This document shows, piece by piece, positions 16,505 to 24,632 of a stretch of 64,000 nucleotides of DNA. Position 1 is the stretch's first letter; every line of letters begins with the position of its first letter. Made by a program: the position numbers and the translations under genes. Location of the stretch: contig NZ_WASP01000006.1 in NCBI RefSeq assembly GCF_009712225.1, positions 256,939 through 320,938 of the forward strand. Direction: 5' to 3'. Under the pieces are notes generated by a model, which was given only the letters and a program-made list of their open reading frames with translations, made no database searches and was not told where the DNA came from. This stretch comes from Desulfovibrio sp. (GTDB taxonomy: Bacteria > Desulfobacterota > Desulfovibrionia > Desulfovibrionales > Desulfovibrionaceae).

Positions 16505-17872
16505 ATGAAACGACACGTATCTGCACATGCTGCCATGCTTTGCGCTCTGATGGCCGTTTTTATGCTTGCTTGCGGTGCCCCCTCTCTGGCTGCAGATGAT
16601 TCACCAGGTCTGCGCACGGCGGTGGGGTCTGCCAAGGCAGATGCCGCAACGCTCATGCAGCAAGGCAAGTATGCCTCTGCCTACGAGATGTATATGCGCC
16701 TGCTGCGTCAAGCGCCCGATGACGACGAGATAAACCTTAATCTCGCCCGCAGCTCCATGCACAGTGGCCGCTACAACCAGTCGGTAATGGCTTATGAGCG
16801 ACTTACAGAAAAGTATCCTGCCGAGCCTGTACTGTATACGGAACTGGCGCAGGCCTATATGGCGCTCGAAGACCGCCAGAGTGCTGAACGCGCCATGGCC
16901 ACCGCGCGCGAACTGAATCCAAATATCAGCAAGGCAGATAACGACAGGCTGCTTGATTCGCTTGAAAAACGCTATGAACACTGGCAGGTGCACGGCAAGT
17001 TGCGCAGCGGGCTGCTGTATGACTCAAACGCCACATTTGGTCCCTCAAGCACAACAATGAATCTTGGTACGTGGCAGGTAACAGTGCCTGATTCTGAGGC
17101 CAAGAATTCGTTTGGCGCGTATCTGGGGGCCAACCTTGATATGGGCTGGAAGGCAGAGCGCGACACCCCCTGGTGGATTGTGGGCGATGTGCAGGGGCTT
17201 GCGCGCGGCAACAGCAATCCCTCGCTGGATGACGTGCACAGCCGCACATCTGAATGGGGCCGGGCTGCCGTAGGTGTTCGCCACCTTACACCCACAACTA
17301 TGTTTGACCTGCGCTTTAAAAGTGAAGTGTTTGATTCGCAGTGGTACCAGAATGTGTCGGCATCGGGTACAGAGGCCACCTGGCTGTGGGCGGTAACCCC
17401 CTCATGGCACCTGATCACTCGTGGAACGCTGGATGCGCGTGCATATTCACGCGATGGCGACCGCAACGGCGCGTACTGGACCCTGGGGCAGTACGTACGT
17501 CGCTATTTTGGCGAGAGCAATCATGAAATCATGCTGGGCGTGAGCTATCTGGGCGGCAATACACCTGAAAAGGCCGATTACTGCTATACTGGCCTTGAAG
17601 CCAGCGCCCGCGTTGTGCTCAAGCTGCCCAAGCGCTTTGAGCTGTCGCCCTTTGTTTCGTTTGAAAAGGACTGGTACAACGGCCCTGCCACCGCACTGGA
17701 AACTTCAAACAGGCTCGACCAGAAGTGGCGCACTGGCGCAACCCTTACGTGGCACGTGACCGATGCCTGGTCTGTGGAAACATCCTACCAGTATACGCAC
17801 AACAGCTCTGAGAGCCCTCTTTACAGGTACGATCAGTCACTGGTTTCGCTGGGGGTCGCCTGGTCGTTCTAG
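16505..17872 (+). CDS. TPR plus outer-membrane beta-barrel, Slam/DUF560-like
   Basis: 455 residues: signal peptide (about 1-30), two to three TPR units (about 45-140), then about 300 residues of alternating aromatic strands ending in the outer-membrane C-terminal signature (SLGVAWSF, final Phe). GLLYDSNATFG at the barrel start and YQYTHNSSESPLYRYD near the end are typical of surface lipoprotein assembly modifier barrels (DUF560) and related TPR barrels. Slam proteins move TbpB-like proteins across the outer membrane in Neisseria. The upstream neighbour, ending 12 bases earlier, is an exported protein with a TbpB-like C-terminus, which supports that role here. The alternative is an exopolysaccharide-export or generic TPR porin. 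A terminator follows, closing the four-gene cluster. Confidence 0.72.
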   Translation: MKRHVSAHAAMLCALMAVFMLACGAPSLAADDSPGLRTAVGSAKADAATLMQQGKYASAYEMYMRLLRQAPDDDEINLNLARSSMHSGRYNQSVMAYERLTEKYPAEPVLYTELAQAYMALEDRQSAERAMATARELNPNISKADNDRLLDSLEKRYEHWQVHGKLRSGLLYDSNATFGPSSTTMNLGTWQVTVPDSEAKNSFGAYLGANLDMGWKAERDTPWWIVGDVQGLARGNSNPSLDDVHSRTSEWGRAAVGVRHLTPTTMFDLRFKSEVFDSQWYQNVSASGTEATWLWAVTPSWHLITRGTLDARAYSRDGDRNGAYWTLGQYVRRYFGESNHEIMLGVSYLGGNTPEKADYCYTGLEASARVVLKLPKRFELSPFVSFEKDWYNGPATALETSNRLDQKWRTGATLTWHVTDAWSVETSYQYTHNSSESPLYRYDQSLVSLGVAWSF

Positions 17873-17928
17873 CCAGCCTATCCTGGCATTTTGCCGCGTA
17901 AAGAGCTTGTCAAACGCAAGCACCATTT

Positions 17929-17966
17929 TGTGCGCCTGCCCCATTACAGGGCGGGCGCACATTTTT
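17929..17966 (+). terminator. Terminator of the cyclase/FecR/barrel cluster
   Basis: A 13-bp stem with one mismatch joins 17929-17941 to 17949-17961 and is followed by five T. It lies 56 bases after the barrel gene stop. Confidence 0.8.
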
Positions 17967-18001
17967 ATGGTCAGGAAAGCAAAAGGGCAGGGCAGAGCAA
18001 A

Positions 18002-18033
18002 CAGAAAAGCCACGGTTACCCGTGGCTTTTCTG
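18002..18033 (-). terminator. Terminator after double-ACT gene, possibly bidirectional
   Basis: A perfect 14-bp stem, with a ttac loop at 18016-18019, has A-rich outer bases on one arm and T-rich on the other. It can therefore terminate the minus-strand ACT gene and back up the plus-strand terminator. Confidence 0.8.
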
Positions 18034-18052
18034 AATCTGTGTAATTCAATAT

Positions 18053-18484
18053 CTAGCGGGCGCAGAGGCGTTCCGCGGGAATGATCACAAAATTGTTGGC
18101 TTTGAGTACTTCAATGGCCTGATCAACCTTGTCGAAACGGAAGATCATGACGGCGCTTTCGGCCTCGCGCTGAACAAAGGCATACATGTATTCCACGTTG
18201 ATGCCGTTCTTGGAGACAGTCTGCAGCACAGAATCAAGGCCGCCGGGCGTGTCGGGCACTTCAACGGCCACAACGCTGGTACGGCCAAGGGTAAAGCCCT
18301 TTTCCTTCAGCACGACCTTGGCTTTTTCGTGGTCGCACACAATCATGCGCAAAATACCAAAGTCAGATGTGTCGGCCAGCGAAAGGGCGCGTATGTTTAT
18401 ACCCGCCTCGGCGAGGGTATGCGTAACCTCGGCCAGACGACCGGCCCGGTTTTCCAGAAATACAGAGAGCTGTTCTGTTTTCAT
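18053..18484 (-). CDS. Tandem ACT-domain regulatory protein
   Basis: 143 residues made of two ACT domains (about 4-68 and 72-138) and no catalytic domain. The first has the typical [19 protein letters not shown] opening and [16 protein letters not shown]. The second repeats the pattern with [26 protein letters not shown]. Stand-alone double-ACT proteins bind amino acids and are thought to be sensors or regulators; in Desulfovibrio and other bacteria they are common beside phenylacetate-CoA ligase genes, but none is present here. The start ATG 18484 follows AAGGATTTGTC. It lies 29 bases after tatA on the same strand and probably shares its transcript. Confidence 0.88.
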   Translation of the reverse strand: MKTEQLSVFLENRAGRLAEVTHTLAEAGINIRALSLADTSDFGILRMIVCDHEKAKVVLKEKGFTLGRTSVVAVEVPDTPGGLDSVLQTVSKNGINVEYMYAFVQREAESAVMIFRFDKVDQAIEVLKANNFVIIPAERLCAR

Positions 18485-18513
18485 GACAAATCCTTTGAGT
18501 ACATCAGGCCAGT

Positions 18514-18723
18514 TTATGCCTTGTGATTGGGATCGTCAGTGGACGTAGGTTGTTTTTTGTCTTTGGGGGTTATGTCGATTTCATCCGGCTCGGATGAAGC
18601 ACGGCGAAAGTTACGGATTGCCCGGCCAAGCCCACCACCGATTTCCGGCAATTTGTTAGAGCCGAAAAGAAGCAGAACAACAACCAGTAAAAGCAGCAAT
18701 TCAGGCATGCTAACGCCGAACAT
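18514..18723 (-). CDS. tatA: Twin-arginine translocase subunit TatA/TatE
   Basis: 69 residues with the TatA plan: a short N-terminal segment, one membrane helix (about 6-21, rich in Leu and Val), the hinge [14 protein letters not shown], an amphipathic helix (RAIRNFRRA) and a charged tail. TatA forms the pore of the Tat export system for folded proteins, which in sulfate reducers include hydrogenases and formate dehydrogenases. No tatC or tatB gene is nearby, so it acts with partners encoded elsewhere. It lies 158 bases downstream of rho on the same strand. Confidence 0.93.
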   Translation of the reverse strand: MFGVSMPELLLLLVVVLLLFGSNKLPEIGGGLGRAIRNFRRASSEPDEIDITPKDKKQPTSTDDPNHKA

Positions 18724-18881
18724 GCGGGGAGCCTCCGTTGAGAGTTGGGCAAATAGTGCAATACACTCTTAAAGATAAGCCCTGGAAAACACGAGGTCAA
18801 GATGAATCCTGAAGCCGGTCGGGTTTCAGGCATATCCCCGTATAAGCTGAGGCTGTCAAATCACGCCGGTTGCCAGGGCAG

Positions 18882-20177
18882 TTATTTGCCCATGGCGTTC
18901 ATGAAATCCTTGTTGGACTTGGTAGCCCGCATTTTGTCGAGCAAAAATTCCATGCTGTCGATGGACGACATGGGCGCAAGAATCTTGCGCAGAATCCAGA
19001 CACGGTTGAGCACATCGTCGGCCAGCAGCAGGTCTTCCTTGCGCGTGCCGGTGCGGTTGATGTCGATGGCGGGGAAAACACGCTTTTCCGACAGGTGGCG
19101 GTCAAGGTAGATTTCCATGTTGCCGGTACCCTTGAATTCTTCAAAGATAACTTCGTCCATGCGCGAGCCGGTGTCGATAAGCGCCGTGGCAATGATGGTA
19201 AGACTGCCGCCCTCTTCAATGTTGCGCGCTGCACCAAAAAAGCGTTTGGGACGCTGCAGGGCGTTGGCGTCAAGACCACCGGAAAGCACACGGCCGGAAG
19301 AAGGCGTAACAGCGTTGTAAGCGCGGCCCAGGCGGGTGATGGAGTCGAGCAGAATAACCACGTCACGCTTGCGTTCCACAAGGCGCTTGGCCTTCTCAAG
19401 AACCATTTCGCAAACCTGCACATGGCGCTGCGGCGGTTCGTCAAAGGTAGAGCTGATAACTTCGGCCTTTTTGACCGTGCGCTCCATGTCGGTAACTTCT
19501 TCCGGGCGTTCGTCGATCAGCAGCACGATAAGGTAGACATCGGGATTGTTGGCGTTGATGGCATTGGCCAGCGATTGCAGCAGTATGGTTTTACCGGTGC
19601 GGGGCGGGGCCACGATAAGGCCACGCTGACCACAGCCAATGGGCGCCATGATGTCGATAACTCGGTTGGAAAGATTCTTTTCGCCATTCTCCATGACGAG
19701 CTGGCGATCGGGATAGATGGGGGTAAGGTTGTCGAAAAGAACGAGGTTCTTGGCGTGTTCCGGGGGTTCAAAGCCGATTTCGGTAACCTTGAGCAGGGCG
19801 AAATAGCGTTCGCCCTCCTTGGGCGGGCGGATCTGCCCGGAAACTATATCACCCTTGCGGAGCGAAAAACGTCTGATCTGCGAGGGCGAAACGTAAATAT
19901 CGTCTGGGCCGGGCATGTAGCTGCACAGGGGAGAGCGCAAAAAGCCAAAGCCGTCGGGCAAAATTTCAAGCACACCGTCACCGTAGATGGCCCCGTTTTG
20001 CGAGGCACAGGTGGAAAGCAGTGCAAAGATGAGTTCCTGCTTACGCATCGAACTGGCATTTTCGATTTCATACTGCTCGGCCAGTTCCATAAGTTCTTGC
20101 ATGCTACGCGTCTTCAGATCCGTGAGGCTCAAGGCGCTGTCGGTCAACAGTGTGGAAGTAGCTTTCTTTTTGCGCAT
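18882..20177 (-). CDS. rho: Transcription termination factor Rho
   Basis: 431 residues from ATG 20177 (MRKKKATST). The N-terminal helical domain ([20 protein letters not shown]) and RNA-binding cold-shock-like domain ([18 protein letters not shown]) precede the RecA-type ATPase with Walker [24 protein letters not shown] and the Q-loop region. Length matches typical Rho (about 420). Rho is a hexameric helicase that ends untranslated transcripts. An earlier Met at 20213 adds 12 residues but lacks a ribosome site and lies within a dyad region. It follows carD by 184 bases, and a shared role in transcription control fits the neighbourhood. Confidence 0.97.
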   Translation of the reverse strand: MRKKKATSTLLTDSALSLTDLKTRSMQELMELAEQYEIENASSMRKQELIFALLSTCASQNGAIYGDGVLEILPDGFGFLRSPLCSYMPGPDDIYVSPSQIRRFSLRKGDIVSGQIRPPKEGERYFALLKVTEIGFEPPEHAKNLVLFDNLTPIYPDRQLVMENGEKNLSNRVIDIMAPIGCGQRGLIVAPPRTGKTILLQSLANAINANNPDVYLIVLLIDERPEEVTDMERTVKKAEVISSTFDEPPQRHVQVCEMVLEKAKRLVERKRDVVILLDSITRLGRAYNAVTPSSGRVLSGGLDANALQRPKRFFGAARNIEEGGSLTIIATALIDTGSRMDEVIFEEFKGTGNMEIYLDRHLSEKRVFPAIDINRTGTRKEDLLLADDVLNRVWILRKILAPMSSIDSMEFLLDKMRATKSNKDFMNAMGK

Positions 20178-20214
20178 AACAGTCCGATATTTTGATAAGA
20201 CACAGGGTATCACT

Positions 20215-20234
20215 TACAGTATAGATATACTGTA
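20215..20234. promoter_or_regulatory. Dyad upstream of rho
   Basis: An 8-bp inverted repeat (tacagtat / atactgta, 4-base centre) lies 37 bases upstream of the rho start in AT-rich DNA. It could be an operator or part of the rho leader. Rho is autoregulated in other bacteria, but that mechanism is not visible here. Confidence 0.3.
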
Positions 20235-20361
20235 GTGTGGTGGGCGGATGATATTGGGAACAAAAAAGATGTGTGAAATTGCGATTAGCCCATCTTTTCT
20301 GTAATGGCAAGGAAAAAATGCGTCACATTCCACAAAAAGATCCAAAAAAGTGGCAGGTGCT

Positions 20362-20877
20362 CTACCCGGCAGATTCCTGGTCGACTGGTGGCGGCGCATA
20401 GATTTCAAGCAGTTCGTCGCGTACTTTGTCTTCTTCGACTTCCAGCACTTCCGAAAGCTCGCCAGTAACAAGACCCATGGCCTGTTCCAGCAGCCGCCGC
20501 TCGCCAAACGAAAGTTCCTTGCTGCGGCCAATAAGCAGCAGCTCGCGCAGAACCTCGGCAACTATGGCCAGACTGGGACTTTTGAGGCGTTCGGAGTATT
20601 CGCGAAAACGGCGGTTCCAGTTCTGGCCGGTGTACACGGCCTTGCCGGATTCGTTGCGCAGCGATTCCAGAATAGTGAGGGCTTCGTCCTTGGGGGTAAG
20701 CGTACGCAAACCCACATGAGCGGCATTGTTCACAGGAACCATAAGTGTGACGTTGTTTGCCCGAATGCGTACAATATAGAGCTCACAGACCAGCCCCCCA
20801 ACAGTTTTGCTGTCTATGCGTTCTATTTTGCCCACACCTTGGGCTGGGTAAACAACGAGATCGTCCGAAGTGAACAT
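20362..20877 (-). CDS. carD: CarD-family RNA-polymerase-binding regulator
   Basis: 171 residues from ATG 20877 (MFTSDDLVVYPAQGVGKIERI). The N-terminal 65 residues are a CarD/TRCF RNA-polymerase-interaction Tudor-like domain, with the hallmark VVYPAQGVGKIERID and LMVPVNNA. The rest is a helical DNA-contacting domain with the conserved NWNRRFREYSERLKSPS and SFGERRLLEQA. CarD/CdnL proteins stabilise the open promoter complex, notably at rRNA promoters. In Desulfovibrionales the gene typically sits between pth and rho, as here. The 10 codons before this start are not conserved. Confidence 0.93.
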   Translation of the reverse strand: MFTSDDLVVYPAQGVGKIERIDSKTVGGLVCELYIVRIRANNVTLMVPVNNAAHVGLRTLTPKDEALTILESLRNESGKAVYTGQNWNRRFREYSERLKSPSLAIVAEVLRELLLIGRSKELSFGERRLLEQAMGLVTGELSEVLEVEEDKVRDELLEIYAPPPVDQESAG

Positions 20878-21178
20878 GATGCCACCAACACGCCCGAAAG
20901 GGCGCAACTAAACGAGACCAGAAGCGATTTAGCTGGAAGTCGCGAATTAACTGAATAAAAAGAAGAGCCTGAAACCAACTCTTCAAACAGCTTAGTCCAA
21001 GAATGAGCAAGAGTCCAGTTGAAAAAGTATTTTGCTCATATTCAGGTAATTGGCACAAACAAGTGTAACGCGGGGCAGTGCGAAGTGTAGTTTGCGCATG
21101 CTCTGATATACCAATGTGCATGCTTTTTAAGGGCAATCCACATAACCCCCCGGCTGCACATGTTACAGGCCTGGGGGG
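20878..21178 (-). other. carD upstream region with hairpin at pth end
   Basis: Between pth and carD lie 301 bases without a gene. A hairpin at 21146-21178 (six C pairing with six G plus ggc/gcc, one bulge) abuts the pth stop and may terminate pth, although no T-run follows on the minus strand. A small stem with loop gaaa-like sequence near 20892-20907 lies just before carD. Confidence 0.4.
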
Positions 21179-21775
21179 CTAGCTGGCCTTTCTGGCAGCC
21201 CTCACGGCGCTGTCCAGTCCTTTATCCGCAAAGGCAAAAAGTGTTTCTGCGGCGTGGGACATCGCATTTTCAATGTTTTTGGCATCGTCGCCATCGGGTC
21301 GCCCCAATACCCAGTTGGTTACGTCGCCCTTGTGGGGGGGGCGGCCTATGCCCATACGCAGGCGGTAAAAATCGGGTGTGCCCAAAAGCTCGGTAATGGA
21401 CTTGAGCCCGTTGTGACCGGCATTGCCGCCACCAAGTTTGAAGCGCAGCTCGCCAGCGGGAATATCAAGCTCGTCGTGCGCAACCACAAGATCCTGTGGC
21501 TTGAGCTTGTGCCAGGCAAGCAGGGGTTGTACGCACTGACCGCTCAGATTCATGAATGTTTGCGGCTTGGCGGCCAGCCAGCAGCCACCCAGTTTGGGCA
21601 GGCGCAGTCGCCACAGCTCGCACGAAAACTTGGCGCCGTTCTGCTGGCTGACTTCACCCTCTCTGCCCGCAAGGTCAACGAGGTATGAAACAAAGTCAAA
21701 GCCGCAATTATGGCGGGTGTGGTCATACTTGGCTCCGGGGTTGCCCAGGCCAACGATAACGCCATTATAGTCCAT
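21179..21775 (-). CDS. pth: Peptidyl-tRNA hydrolase
   Basis: 198 residues from ATG 21775 (MDYNGVIVGLGNPG), preceded by GGGAG nine bases upstream. It releases tRNA from peptidyl-tRNA that drops off ribosomes. Hallmarks are GLGNPG at 9-14, the catalytic His22 in TRHNCG, KPQTFMNLSG, and the HDELDIPAGELRFKLGGGNAGHNGLKSI region. Its first codons overlap the last codons of the alpha/beta hydrolase gene by 11 bases, so translation is probably coupled. A longer start at 21838 lies entirely inside the upstream gene and is not conserved. Confidence 0.97.
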   Translation of the reverse strand: MDYNGVIVGLGNPGAKYDHTRHNCGFDFVSYLVDLAGREGEVSQQNGAKFSCELWRLRLPKLGGCWLAAKPQTFMNLSGQCVQPLLAWHKLKPQDLVVAHDELDIPAGELRFKLGGGNAGHNGLKSITELLGTPDFYRLRMGIGRPPHKGDVTNWVLGRPDGDDAKNIENAMSHAAETLFAFADKGLDSAVRAARKAS

Positions 21776-22664
21776 GAGGTGCGTCTCCCGACGTGATTTC
21801 GCTGCTTTCAAGGCGCAGCTGCAGGCCAAGGCCAGCACAAAAGGCTGCCGCAGTGCGGGCCGTAAACCGGCAAAGTGGCGGATTCATGGCCGCCAGATGC
21901 CCACCGCCAGAAAGCCAAACAAGCTTTTTGGCCGGGGCTTCCAGACTGTCAAAGGTGGTCTGAATGATGGCCGGGGTAAACAGGGCATCATTACGGGCGC
22001 TGAGCATGCATACCGGGCAACGCAGATTGGTCGGCAGGTGTGTGTTGAACAGGCTGGCCAGAAACTGTAGCGGGTACGAAAACCGAGCCTTGCGGCGGCT
22101 TGTGACCGTGCGGCGCGCTCCGGCCAGTATTCTGCCTGGCGCAAGGTATGCCTGCAAAGGCAAGGGCAGCCGGGGCAGCCAGCGGGCCAGAGCAGCAAAG
22201 GCCGCCTCGATTTTTTGCCTGCGGTCGGCCAGGGCCGCAAAACGCGTAAGGTAAACGGCTTCGCGCATCTGCGGCAGCACTCCGGTAATGGGAAAGCTTG
22301 CCACAATGTCAGATGATGCCGCCGCATGCGCCAGCGACAGTATGCCCCCCTGGCTGTGCCCGCACACGGCAATTTTGCTGTAGCCAGACTGGCGCAGCCA
22401 GTTTTCTGCATCAAGGCCGTTTTGCAGCAGATCATCAAAGGTGAAACCCGTGTTGTGGCTATTCAGCCCATGGCCAGTCAGGTGCAGGGCAGCCACAGCA
22501 AAGCCGGCCTGACGCAGTGCCATGAGCATGGGCCGGTACTGAAAGGGCGAAAGCATGGTGCCAGGATAAAACAGCATGACTCCAGCCCCGTGGTTGGGCC
22601 AGATTTCGAGCTGTAGCTCCCGACGGGCGGGCAACTTGCGGGTAACGATGGCAAAATCGTGCAT
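21765..22664 (-). CDS. Alpha/beta hydrolase
   Basis: 299 residues from ATG 22664 (MHDFAIVTRKLPARREL). The fold is supported by LFYPGTMLSPFQYRPM (oxyanion-hole region), a typical LHLTGHGLNSHN turn, the nucleophile elbow CGHSQGG with the serine, LSARNDALFTP (acid region) and SGGGHLAAM (catalytic His). Substrate is unknown; proteins of this look include esterases and serine aminopeptidase-type hydrolases. No Shine-Dalgarno is visible before this ATG, which lies right after the rplY terminator, so expression may depend on a promoter inside that region. It overlaps pth by 11 bases. Conserved association of such a hydrolase with pth is not something I can confirm. Confidence 0.85.
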   Translation of the reverse strand: MHDFAIVTRKLPARRELQLEIWPNHGAGVMLFYPGTMLSPFQYRPMLMALRQAGFAVAALHLTGHGLNSHNTGFTFDDLLQNGLDAENWLRQSGYSKIAVCGHSQGGILSLAHAAASSDIVASFPITGVLPQMREAVYLTRFAALADRRQKIEAAFAALARWLPRLPLPLQAYLAPGRILAGARRTVTSRRKARFSYPLQFLASLFNTHLPTNLRCPVCMLSARNDALFTPAIIQTTFDSLEAPAKKLVWLSGGGHLAAMNPPLCRFTARTAAAFCAGLGLQLRLESSEITSGDAPHGL

Positions 22665-22686
22665 AGAACCGCGCGCATAAAAATGA

Positions 22687-22743
22687 GGCCGGTTCCTCGC
22701 GGAACCGGCCAGAACAGTCGCACAAAGGCCGGTAAAACCGGCC
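22687..22743 (-). terminator. Tandem hairpins terminating rplY
   Basis: Two GC-rich stems share the ggccggt sequence: 22727-22733 with 22737-22743 (7 bp, 3-base loop) and 22687-22696 with 22701-22710 (10 bp, 4-base loop). On the minus strand the second is followed by catttttatg, a T-rich tail. They lie 15-70 bases after the rplY stop. Confidence 0.75.
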
Positions 22744-22758
22744 CTGTGGCAAACAGTA

Positions 22759-23349
22759 TTAGCTGGCAGCTTCAGCGGTTTCCTTGGCTTTGGAAATAAC
22801 GCTGATGATGGCAAAGTTGTGGTCGTAAACGGCCTTGACGTTTTCGGGCAGCTGAAGATCGGCCACGCAGATGGTGGTGTTGATGTCCATAGCGGTCACA
22901 TCAACAACAATCTTCTTGGGGATTTCGAGGGGCTTGCTGCTCAGGCGCACGATTTCGCGGTAGGTTTCAAGCTGGCCGCCAAGCTTCACGCCGCGGGCCA
23001 CGCCGGTGAATTCCACAGGCACGTCAACGGTGATGGGCTTTTCAAGATCCACACCGTAGTAGTCGATGTGGCTGAATTCCTTCTTGTAAGGATGGTACTG
23101 CACGTCCCAGATGATGACGGGGTACACGGTCTTCTGGCCATTGTCGTCGATTTCAAGGTCGAAAACAGAGGTACGGCCAGCTTCGGCAAAAATCTTTTCC
23201 AGCGGCAGGGCAGGGGCCTGCACAGAGATGTTGTCACCCTTGGCGGTGTAGAACACGCCGGGGATCAGATCTTCGGAACGCAGGCGGCCACTCGCGCCTT
23301 TGCCGCAACCTTCGCGCTTCTGCACGCTCAACGTTTTTTCAATCTTCAT
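22759..23349 (-). CDS. rplY: Ribosomal protein bL25 (long CTC form)
   Basis: 196 residues with ribosome site AAGGAG. The N-terminal 95 residues are the 5S-rRNA-binding L25 fold (LSVQKREGCGKGASGRLRSEDLIPGVFY). The C-terminal beta domain (DVPVEFTGVARGVKLGGQLE, EIPKKIVVDVTAMDI) is the extension found in the CTC or TL5 form and absent from the short E. coli protein. It lies 109 bases after prs, and its own tandem-hairpin terminator follows. The order prs - rplY - pth is widely conserved in bacteria. Confidence 0.96.
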   Translation of the reverse strand: MKIEKTLSVQKREGCGKGASGRLRSEDLIPGVFYTAKGDNISVQAPALPLEKIFAEAGRTSVFDLEIDDNGQKTVYPVIIWDVQYHPYKKEFSHIDYYGVDLEKPITVDVPVEFTGVARGVKLGGQLETYREIVRLSSKPLEIPKKIVVDVTAMDINTTICVADLQLPENVKAVYDHNFAIISVISKAKETAEAAS

Positions 23350-23458
23350 GTCCTGCTCCTTGGCTTACCGCCGCCGAAACGTGCGGAAAAAGTTCTGTTA
23401 TTATGGAACCGGCCTTGTGTGGCTGGTTTGGGTCTATACACCTGCCGCCCCAGTGGGA

Positions 23459-24406
23459 CTAAACAAACAACACGCTTACCGAAGAACCGGTATGAATGTT
23501 GTGAATGGTTTTGCCCAGAAGGGCAGCCACAGAAACAACCTCCAGCTTGGAACAGCGTTCAAGCTTGTCACCAAGGGGAATGGTGTCCGTGACAAATACC
23601 TGCGAAAGAGCCTCTGTGCTGTTGATGCGGTCAATGGCGGGGCCAGAGAGCACAGCGTGCGTGGCACAGGCCACGATCTTGGTCGCGCCGTTTTTCAGCA
23701 GCACATCTGCGCCCGCGCACAGCGTGCCAGCGGTGTCGATCATGTCGTCCACCACAATGGCAAGGCGGCCCTTCACATCACCGATGACGTGCATGGCCTG
23801 CGCCTGATTGGGCTTGTCGCGGCGCTTGTCCACGATGGCCAGGGGCGCGTTGAGGCGCTTGGCATATGCGCGCGCTCTTTCAACGCCGCCCGCATCGGGC
23901 GAAACAATGACGATGTTGTCGTCGTGCAGCTTGCGCAGCGACTCAAGCATGACAGGCACGGCAAACAGGTTGTCCACCGGGCAGTCAAAATAACCCTGAA
24001 TCTGTCCCGCATGCAGGTCAATGGTAACCACGCGCTCTGCACCGGCAACGCTGATAAAGTCTGCCACCATTTTTGCGCTGATGGGCGCACGGGGGCTGAC
24101 CTTGCGGTCCTGACGCGCATAGCCGTAGTACGGAATAACGGCTGTAATTCTGCCGGCACTGGCCCTTTTGAGGGCATCAAGCATAAGGCAGAGCTGCACC
24201 AGGTTGCGGTTGATGGTTGGCGGGCAGGTGGGCTGCACCACAAAAACATCATCACCGCGAACATTGTCGCCTATTTCTATCCGCAACTCGCCGTCGCTGA
24301 ACGTGGTAGCCAGCGTGGGCGTGAGTTGACACCCCAGATGGTTGCAGATGGCCTTGGCCAATTCCGGATTGGATGACCCGGTGACGATCTTGAGATCGCT
24401 GTACAT
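23459..24406 (-). CDS. prs: Ribose-phosphate pyrophosphokinase
   Basis: 315 residues from ATG 24406 (MYSDLKIVTGSSNPELA). It makes PRPP from ribose 5-phosphate and ATP for nucleotide, His and Trp synthesis. Motifs include FSDGELRIEIGDNVRG, the flexible loop YYGYARQDRK, DLHAGQIQGYFDCPVDNL and the PRPP-binding VVDDMIDTAGTL. Length is the usual 315. A start 15 codons earlier is open but not conserved. It is likely co-transcribed with tRNA-Gln and ispE upstream; rpiB, which feeds ribose 5-phosphate metabolism, is on the same strand 4.6 kb upstream. Confidence 0.97.
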   Translation of the reverse strand: MYSDLKIVTGSSNPELAKAICNHLGCQLTPTLATTFSDGELRIEIGDNVRGDDVFVVQPTCPPTINRNLVQLCLMLDALKRASAGRITAVIPYYGYARQDRKVSPRAPISAKMVADFISVAGAERVVTIDLHAGQIQGYFDCPVDNLFAVPVMLESLRKLHDDNIVIVSPDAGGVERARAYAKRLNAPLAIVDKRRDKPNQAQAMHVIGDVKGRLAIVVDDMIDTAGTLCAGADVLLKNGATKIVACATHAVLSGPAIDRINSTEALSQVFVTDTIPLGDKLERCSKLEVVSVAALLGKTIHNIHTGSSVSVLFV

Positions 24407-24552
24407 GAACCGCCCTGCCTTGCGCGCCAAAGAGCACTTACGGTTATACATCCTTGCTGCCGTCGCCGGAAGAAAGGCGGCGCTTTATTGCCAGGCCGCC
24501 GAAAGCCGACGGAAGGCGCGGTAATACGCCCCAGGCGCGGGGCAACAGTGCG

Positions 24553-24627
24553 TGGCTGGGATGGAAGGGTTCGAACCTTCGAGTGACGGAGCCAAAACCC
24601 GTTGCCTTACCACTTGGCTACATCCCA
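24553..24627 (-). tRNA. tRNA-Gln (anticodon TTG), CCA encoded
   Basis: The complement reads as a standard 75-base tRNA. The acceptor arms tgggatg and catccca pair fully. The anticodon stem acggg/tccgt encloses loop ttttggc, giving anticodon TTG for Gln. The T arm contains ggttcgaacc. The 3' CCA is encoded. It starts 5 bases after the ispE stop and precedes prs, so it must be cut out of an mRNA-tRNA transcript. Confidence 0.96.
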
Positions 24628-24632
24628 GTATT

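Noticed and set aside
18870..20195. 441-codon plus-strand frame opposite rho
   Set aside because: Exact antisense shadow of rho. It lacks a ribosome site and known motifs and arises from GC-rich codon bias.
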